Source: Gonium pectorale
Taxonomy: Eukaryota > Chlorophyta > Chlorophyceae > Chlamydomonadales > Volvocaceae
Reading direction: 5' to 3'
DNA length: 64,000 bases
Assembly (NCBI GenBank): GCA_001584585.1
Contig: LSYV01000015.1
Coordinates: forward strand, 1,907,734-1,971,733
Both the position numbers and the translations under genes were made by a program. The notes under the pieces were generated by a model, which was not told the DNA's origin, ran no database searches, and worked only from the letters and a program-made list of their open reading frames with translations. Each line of letters opens with the position of its first letter. Within the stretch, counting starts at the first letter, position 1. Shown here piece after piece: positions 58,301 through 64,000 of this stretch.

Positions 58301-61300
58301 TGGCTCCGGCAAAGGCGGCGACGGCGGGGAAGGCGGCAACGGCGGTCCCGGGGATGGCGGCGGAGGGCTGGGTGCCGCCACAAGTTGAAGGTTGAAGTCG
58401 CTGGGACCTGGAGACCACAGGAGGACAAGGCGCAGGGCGCAACCCGGCCCGGCAGCAAGACTTGTTGCACACGCAAGACTTGATGCACACGCCAGGCCCG
58501 GAGCTTGACCTTGCGTCAGTGTTTGAATTGTACGCTCGCTATGCATTCCGCCTGCACGGCTCTGCAGGAGTCACTGTGCCGTGCCCCTCATGGGTCATGG
58601 CGCATACCGTACTCCGCGCACCCACCGTACGCGTTGACCTCGCACACGGTGAGCGTGGCTTCAGCGAAGGGCATCCGGATGACCAGGTACCGCCCCCAGG
58701 CGGGTCGGGGCGTGCTCAGGTAGAAGGTCGCCCAGGAGCCGGGGTGGGGCAGGCTGAGGCCCGACAGCACCACGGGGTTGGACTCGGCGTCCTGAATAAC
58801 ATGTCGCATGGGAGGAAAGGAAGGGCATGAACAAGATGCTCGGTAGGCGGTCTGGAAGTGCCGGGCGGATGGCGTAGTGGACCTCAGCCCTGAGCCGTCC
58901 TCGAGAAATTGCGAGGCGCTGCCAATACCTAACCGTCGCAGCGGCTCCTCATGCCAGCGGAGCCCCCTCCCCCCAACCGTTCGGAATCAGTACGTTCCGC
59001 TCGCACAATTAAGGGAGAGCAGGAGGAGGCAAGGAAAAGACAGAGGAAGGGAGACGGCAAACCAGGTTGCATAGTTGGTCACAGGGGTTGCACGTCCAAA
59101 GCCGAGGTACCTATGGGCGGAATGCAAGCAACTGCGTGGGGTAAAGTGTCATCCTCATGGATACCGTCTCTACCCCGCCTGACGCCGAAACCACGCCGTC
59201 CCCACCGTGCTGTTGCCCAGCAGCACGTCCACCCCGTCCAGCTCCGAGGCGATGGCCGGGTCCGAGGCCTTGAGCAGCTCCACGCGATCCACCTGTACGG
59301 CAGATCCGAGATCCACCAGCAACCAAGGGTTCCCGGATCCCGGCCCTACGCGCGCACACCGCGACGTGTCCGTGTCCGTGTAGCCGTCAACGGCCAGGGG
59401 CGCCAGCTCGCCCGTCCGGTCCGCGCCACTCTCGTCCGTGTACGCACCGTACGACTCGTACGCGTCGTACACATCAGGGTACGACAGCGGTTTGTCCGTT
59501 ATCAGCGAGTTCGTGCCCTGGTCGAACGCAGTTTGGGTCACGTACACGTCGACCTGCGCCAGCTGCAGCGAGCGGGTGATGGAGCTGGGCTGCCGCACGA
59601 CCAGCTGCCGGGCCGAGGCGCCCCCCAGCGAGTAGCGGCCCGCGCCGCCGGGGGCCAGGCTGAGCTCCTGGAGCGCGGCGGTTCCCTCGGTGCCCGTCAC
59701 GACCGTGTAGTTGCTCAGCAGCAGGTCGAAGCGCTGCAGAGGCGTCAGGGCACGGTAGTTGGAATGGGGCGGAGTTCAGCGTGCGCGAAAAGGCGATTGA
59801 TAGGTGCAGCGCCGAGTGCTCAGGAGCTCGCTGGAGTCTCTGCCTGGCGCAAACGTGGCAGCAGCACCATGGCCAGGCCTGGCCACGATGGCCACGCGCA
59901 ACCGCGGCCCTGAAGTGCAGCGCATGGTGACTCGGGGGCCTCACCTCCAAGCCCGAGCCATCTGAAGCGGAGGGATGCGGCGTCACCTCGACGAAGGCGA
60001 TGGGCAGCGCCGCGCCCAGGTCCACCGCCCACCACGGCCCCGCCGCCATGTCGGTTGCGGCCCCGAAGTACACCCCCAGCCGCCCCGCAGACACAGCCGC
60101 GTCCACCGCCGCGGAGCTGTAGAAGCCGTTGACCGCGTTGTCGCTGCCGCCGGCCCCGCTCGACACGCCGCCGGACTGGGAGGTGGGCCGCAGGCTGCTG
60201 GCCAGGAACTGCGAGTTGAGAGTGGGCCGGTGGTTAGGACTGCATGATGCAAAGCAGTGCTCGGTAAGCGTTGGAGCGGAAGCCAGCTGGCCTGCTGCAG
60301 CTGGCTTATCCGACGGCATCCCGCTTAGCTACCTGACGCGCCATGCGGGCCTCCGCGGCCTGCCCCCGCATCCCATACAACCACCAGCGGCTCGCACCTG
60401 CGTCCCCGGGTCGTTGAGGTACGCCTCAAGGCTGGAGCCCACGGGCAGCGCGTAGCTGACGCTCCGCGCCGCGACGACGTAGCGCCCGTAGGCCCCATTG
60501 CAGCCGAACACGTGGCGGGATATGGTCAGCGCAATGGTGACGCCGAAGGCGCAGTACGTGCCGGGGCTGCCGGAGCTGGAGTTGGACACGGAGACCTGCG
60601 CCGCGCGTGGGCACGCGAGGCGGGAGGCATATCAACTGGGTTGGGTGGTAGCGCGGCAGGGCAGCCAATGGCGGCTGCTTCGACATTGGCTGCCACACCG
60701 CGCAGCAGCTCCTGCCCGGCGCCATAGCGCAGGCTCCGCGGTTGGTTCGCATAGGAACACATTGTGTGGCCAGGAGCATCTGCTGGAAGCGGCTCCCTTT
60801 CCTCTGCCTCTGCCTCTGTTCCCTCCCCTTTCCCCGCCCCCTCCCTTGCACATCCCTTCCATCTTCTACCCTTCCCTCGCCCCCACACCCATATCACCCC
60901 TCCCGTCGTGTGCGCCGCTCACCGCTACGCCGCTCATCTCCGCGTACGTGGAGCTGGCGGGCACCCCCAGCACCGCCACCTCCACGCTCCGCACCAGGCC
61001 CAGGTCCACAACCAACGAGGCGGGGCCCGTGGACTGCGTTGCGACCGCAAGGCAAGGGGCCAATAGGGTCGTGTCAGGAAACGTACGACGCAGTACCGTG
61101 GCACGGCTTTATTCAGGGCATCGGAGGGTGCAGGGCTCGGCGACCTCCCATCCCACACCTGCAGACGCCCTCCCATCCCACACCTGCAGACGCCCTCCCA
61201 TCCCACACCTGCAGACGCCCTCCCATCCCACACCTGCAGACGCCCTCCCATCCCACACCTGCAGACGCCCTCCCATCCCACACCTGCAGACGCCCTCCCA

Positions 61301-63956
61301 TCCCACACCTGCAGACGCCCTCCCATCCCACACCTGCAGACGCCCTCCCATCCCACACCTGCAGACGCCCTCCCATCCCACACCTGCAGACGCCCTCCCA
61401 TCCCACACCTGCAGACGCCCTCCCATCCCACACCTGCAGACGCCCTCCCATCCCACACCTGCAGACGCCCTCCCATCCCACACCTGCAGACGCCCTCCCA
61501 TCCCACACCTGCAGACGCCCTCCCATCCCACACCTGCAGACGCCCTCCCATCCCACACCTGCAGACGCCCTCCCATCCCACACCTGCAGACGCCCTCCCA
61601 TCCCACACCTGCAGACGCCCTCCCATCCCACACCTGCAGACGCCCTCCCATCCCACACCTGCAGACGCCCTCCCATCCCACACCTGCAGACGCCCTCCCA
61701 TCCCACACCTGCAGACGCCCTCCCATCCCACACCTGCAGACGCCCTCCCATCCCATACCTGCAGGGCACGGCCCGCACGCGAGCCGGAAGAGGCAGAGGC
61801 AAGCGCCAGCTGGTGGTCCGCCGCGGAGGCGTCGACAATCCCGGGCGCGGCCAGGTCCCCAGCCACCTCGACCACGGACTCTGCAATCTCAACCCGCGGC
61901 CGCCATGCGGGCTTGTCCTGATCGGCGTAGGGGTGGTGGAGCGCGCTGCGCAGGCCGGCGGCAGCCCTCAGCTTTCGGCGCCGAGCGCCCTCGGCAGCTG
62001 CACGGCACGCGACGTTCTCCATCTCTGCGGTGTGGCGGCCGGCGGCGCTGGCGCAGGCATTATCGGGCTCCATTGCTCCATCCGCATCCAGGAGCCGACG
62101 CACCGTCGACCCCTGCGTGCCGGCCAATGATGCATCCACCGTGATCGCGTCACATGAAACCTACCCACACAATCGAGTCGGATAAGCGCTGTGGTAGAAG
62201 GCGTCACGGATACAGCAGCCGCCCGCACTACCGGCGCACCAGTCCAACCAGAGCCTGAAGCACCCTACCTCCCGTGCTTACAATCCCGTACAGAGAGACA
62301 CCCGCGCTCCAGCAATCCCGCGCGCCCCACAGCCCCGTGCGAACCCGTCCCAGCCCCTTTGCCCGCGCCGCACCTCGAGCGGCAGCTCCCCCACGGCAGT
62401 CGACCCGCGGCCTCCCGCCCTGCGCAGCGTCACGCCCGGCCGCGCGCCGCGCCTGCCGCTGCCGCCTGTGACGCCCGTGTCTGTGGCGGTGTACACCCAC
62501 ACCTGGCACAGCCCCAGTGCCGCATCGGCGTCGTCGCGCGTGATCATTAGGTAACGCCCCACCGTGGGCTGGGCCGCGGCTGCCGCCACGATCGTGACGC
62601 CGCCGCTGCCGCTGCCATCGATGCCAGAGCTGATGGCCTCGGCCTCGACCGAGGCGAGCGTGGCGAAGGCGGCGGCGGTGGTGCCGAGGGCGATGGAGGT
62701 GCCGGAGGGAAAGGCCTCGCCGGAGCCGGGCAGGAGTGGCAAACTCTCCGTGTCGTTCAGGAGGGTGAGGCTGACCGTGAACGCACCGCCGCTGCTCATG
62801 GGCCGCATCTGCGGGTTCGAGGGCGGGGACATAAAGGCGGGGCGAAATAATCCCGGGACAGGTCTTCCGGACCAAGCCCGCACACAGGTAAGTGCTGCCT
62901 CGCATTGGTCGCGATCCAGGCCTCTGGCCTGTTCCCGTCAACGGTTCACACTGCTGAGTCCCCTGCCCACCCGCGCCCCATGGGGCCACCCCGTACCTCC
63001 ACTATGGTGATCTGCAGCGGCTGCCCCAGGTCCAGCATCCAGAAGGCCCGGCCTCCCGGCTCCGGCAGCGTCATGCTGCACACCTGCTCCTCCGTCACCA
63101 GCCCCGACCGGTAGTTGGGGTTCTGGAGGGCTAGGGTGGCGTTGGAGGCGCTGGAGCCGCCGGAGCCGTCGCTGCCCGCCGCGTAGAGGGCCAGGGAGGA
63201 GAGGTAGCTGGGGGTGGTAAGGCCTGCATGCGTGAACGGGTGAGCCCAAGTTTGTACGGCAGGGCAATACGGACCTGCCGAGAGTGTGGGGTCGACCAGC
63301 GCCGGGATGTGTTATTTGAGCTGCATCGTCTTGGGCAAACTAACGGCAGCAGCATGAAGGCGCGTATGACTGCCGCGTTGGCTGTCGGCAGCGGTCAGCC
63401 CGCGTGCGACCCACCCACCTGTGTCCACGAGCACCTCCAGCTCACACAGCGGGGGCAGAGCGACGCTGCCGTTCCCGTGGCCGCTCGTGCGGAGGGCCGA
63501 GACGGTCACGTACCGTCCGCTGTAGCCGCAGGTGTAGCGCCTGTGCAGACCGCCAAGGGACCAAGGGACCAAGTGGACGTGGTGAGGGCCGTTGCCGTGC
63601 AGGATCAAGAGGGCAGCGCCCGGAGGGCGAACGCGCGACACACAGCATGGAAGGGAGATGCTGCCTGCCAGCGGTGTGGCAAAGCAGGGAAGCGCGGGTG
63701 CCCACGACGCCATCCAACCACGCCCAAACCCGGGGTCCTCCACGCCCCACCCGTCGCACCTGACGTTCTGTCCACTTCCGTACAAGTCGAAGGACGCCTC
63801 CAGGCCCGTAAAGAAACCGGCGGCGCTCGCGCATGCGGGGTTGACCGATGGGTCAGAGCCTGGCATCATCACCGTGTCACCCAGCCGTATGTCCAGGGCC
63901 GCCTCGTAAGTGGCGCCGTACGATGAGTATTCGTCGGGCTGCGAGATGAAGTGAAC
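52309..63956 (-). CDS. TRP/FLC-like polytopic membrane protein with discoidin-type repeats, 5' end outside window
   Basis: Sixteen exons: 63956-63760, 63540-63419, 63223-62997, 62808-62374, 62112-61759, 61033-60923, 60595-60398, 60208-59945, 59733-59206, 58791-58626, 58407-57696, 57516-57078, 56632-53834, 53356-53171, 52861-52742 and 52473-52309. All phases agree: 2340 residues inside the window. Exons 1-10 encode about four or five galactose-binding (F5/8C or fucolectin-like) modules: paired motifs such as [18 protein letters not shown] and [16 protein letters not shown], and [19 protein letters not shown]. Exon 11 is a PPSP (pherophorin-like) linker, then a hydrophobic Ala-rich segment and MQFFALTSS. 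Exon 12 has three membrane helices. Exon 13 is a 933-residue low-complexity, presumably cytosolic, insertion ending [15 protein letters not shown], a phrase typical before a helix in TRP/FLC-like proteins. Exons 14-16 add about four more helices and a short basic tail. Family name is tentative; the channel role is an inference. Confidence 0.8.
53594..53757. repeat. 23-base minisatellite, about seven copies, intronic
   Basis: Unit gtgtatgctccccgtccagg plus cac, with single-base changes and one deletion in the last copy. It lies in the intron between exons 13 and 14 of the TRP-like gene. Every frame of the array reads as a repeated peptide, but the array is outside the exon chain. Confidence 0.9.
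58150..58375 (-). repeat. PPSP-coding GC-rich repeat
   Basis: Imperfect 9-15 base units (ggtgacggtggc and similar on the plus strand) encode Pro-Pro-Ser-Pro runs in exon 11 of the TRP-like gene. Such runs in volvocine extracellular proteins are hydroxylated and glycosylated and act as rods between globular domains. Confidence 0.85.
61144..61764 (-). repeat. 25-base x 25 minisatellite made of fused splice sites
   Basis: Twenty-five units with ctgcag spaced exactly 25 bases apart from 61159 to 61759. On the gene strand each unit reads CTGCAG then GTGTGGGATGGGAGGGCGT. The copy at 61764-61740 is the true exon 5 end and donor (CTGCAG then GTATGGG). The array lies wholly inside the following intron (61758-61034) of the TRP-like gene. 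Confidence 0.95.
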
Positions 63957-64000
63957 CTGCGGGTACGGGCGATGGAGTGTCCGGGACGCAACAGCTTGGC

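Noticed and set aside
59170..59205. Extension of TRP-like exon 9 to the donor near 59175
   Set aside because: That donor would leave phase 2 and break the join to the next exon (58791), while the donor after ACG at 59206 is in phase 0.
61144..61764. CRISPR-like appearance of regular direct repeats
   Set aside because: Units are contiguous with no spacers, in a eukaryotic intron; it is a minisatellite.
60934..62139. 401-codon minus-strand frame running through the minisatellite
   Set aside because: It continues exon 5 into the intron in frame, but passes the next exon (61033-60923) in the wrong frame, whereas splicing 61759 to 61033 restores the discoidin-like sequence.
60498..62144. 548-codon plus-strand frame with a 25-residue repeated peptide
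   Set aside because: The repeat peptide comes from reading the 25-base minisatellite; the flanks are antisense to well-supported exons of the minus-strand gene.
1..64000. tRNA, rRNA, riboswitch or bacterial-type operon features
   Set aside because: Looked for by eye on both strands; none seen, and the genome is a nuclear eukaryotic one. A covariance-model scan was not possible here.

Overview
The window is nuclear DNA of a volvocine (Chlamydomonas-like) green alga. It is GC-rich, its genes are split by many short GT-AG introns, TGTAA poly(A) signals recur, several proteins carry Pro/Ser- or Ala/Gly-rich tracts, and the content is plastid, flagellar and plant-type. It includes a plastid biotin carboxyl carrier protein, a PKD2 channel whose spliced length (1631 aa) is almost that of Chlamydomonas reinhardtii PKD2, a plant-type WNK kinase and a pherophorin-like PPSP tract. 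The exact species cannot be named from the sequence. One assembly gap (N) lies at 35851-36315.

Layout: 1-3.8 kb has no supported host gene, only a decayed LINE tail (about 1410-2390). 3868-5786 (+) is a five-exon BCCP gene. 7851-18827 (-) is PKD2 in 19 exons. 18.9-22.8 kb and 24.5-30 kb are gene-poor and rich in a dispersed repeat family. Between them lies a compact seven-exon GPR1/FUN34/YaaH acetate-transporter gene (22867-24514, -). 30.0-35.1 kb (-) holds an aurora-like protein kinase. Past the repeat-flanked gap, 37425-43706 (-) encodes a WNK kinase with a tail of about 1000 residues. A nine-exon gene of unknown function (44237-48264, +) is divergent from WNK, and a GT92-like glycosyltransferase (49477-50484, +) follows it. 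50.5-52.3 kb holds a small terminal-inverted-repeat element. 52309 to beyond 63956 (-) is a very large gene (at least 2340 aa inside the window; its 5' end lies outside) for a TRP/FLC-like membrane protein with several discoidin-type modules.

Exons were placed by hand. Every exon was checked for conserved protein sequence, GT-AG borders and reading phase. BCCP, PKD2, GFY, WNK, the unknown gene and the TRP-like gene all close in phase from exon to exon. Only the ALK-like kinase has one unresolved junction. No operon-like logic is expected. The flagellar theme (PKD2, aurora-like kinase) is suggestive only.

The most unusual points are these. A 25-copy minisatellite in an intron of the TRP-like gene has units that each fuse a 3' and a 5' splice site. 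PKD2 carries a furin-like basic site and a coiled coil in its extracellular loop, and an Asp-to-Asn change at the pore-filter position. The TRP-like protein has a cytosolic insertion of about 930 residues. A dispersed repeat family occurs on both strands and abuts the assembly gap.
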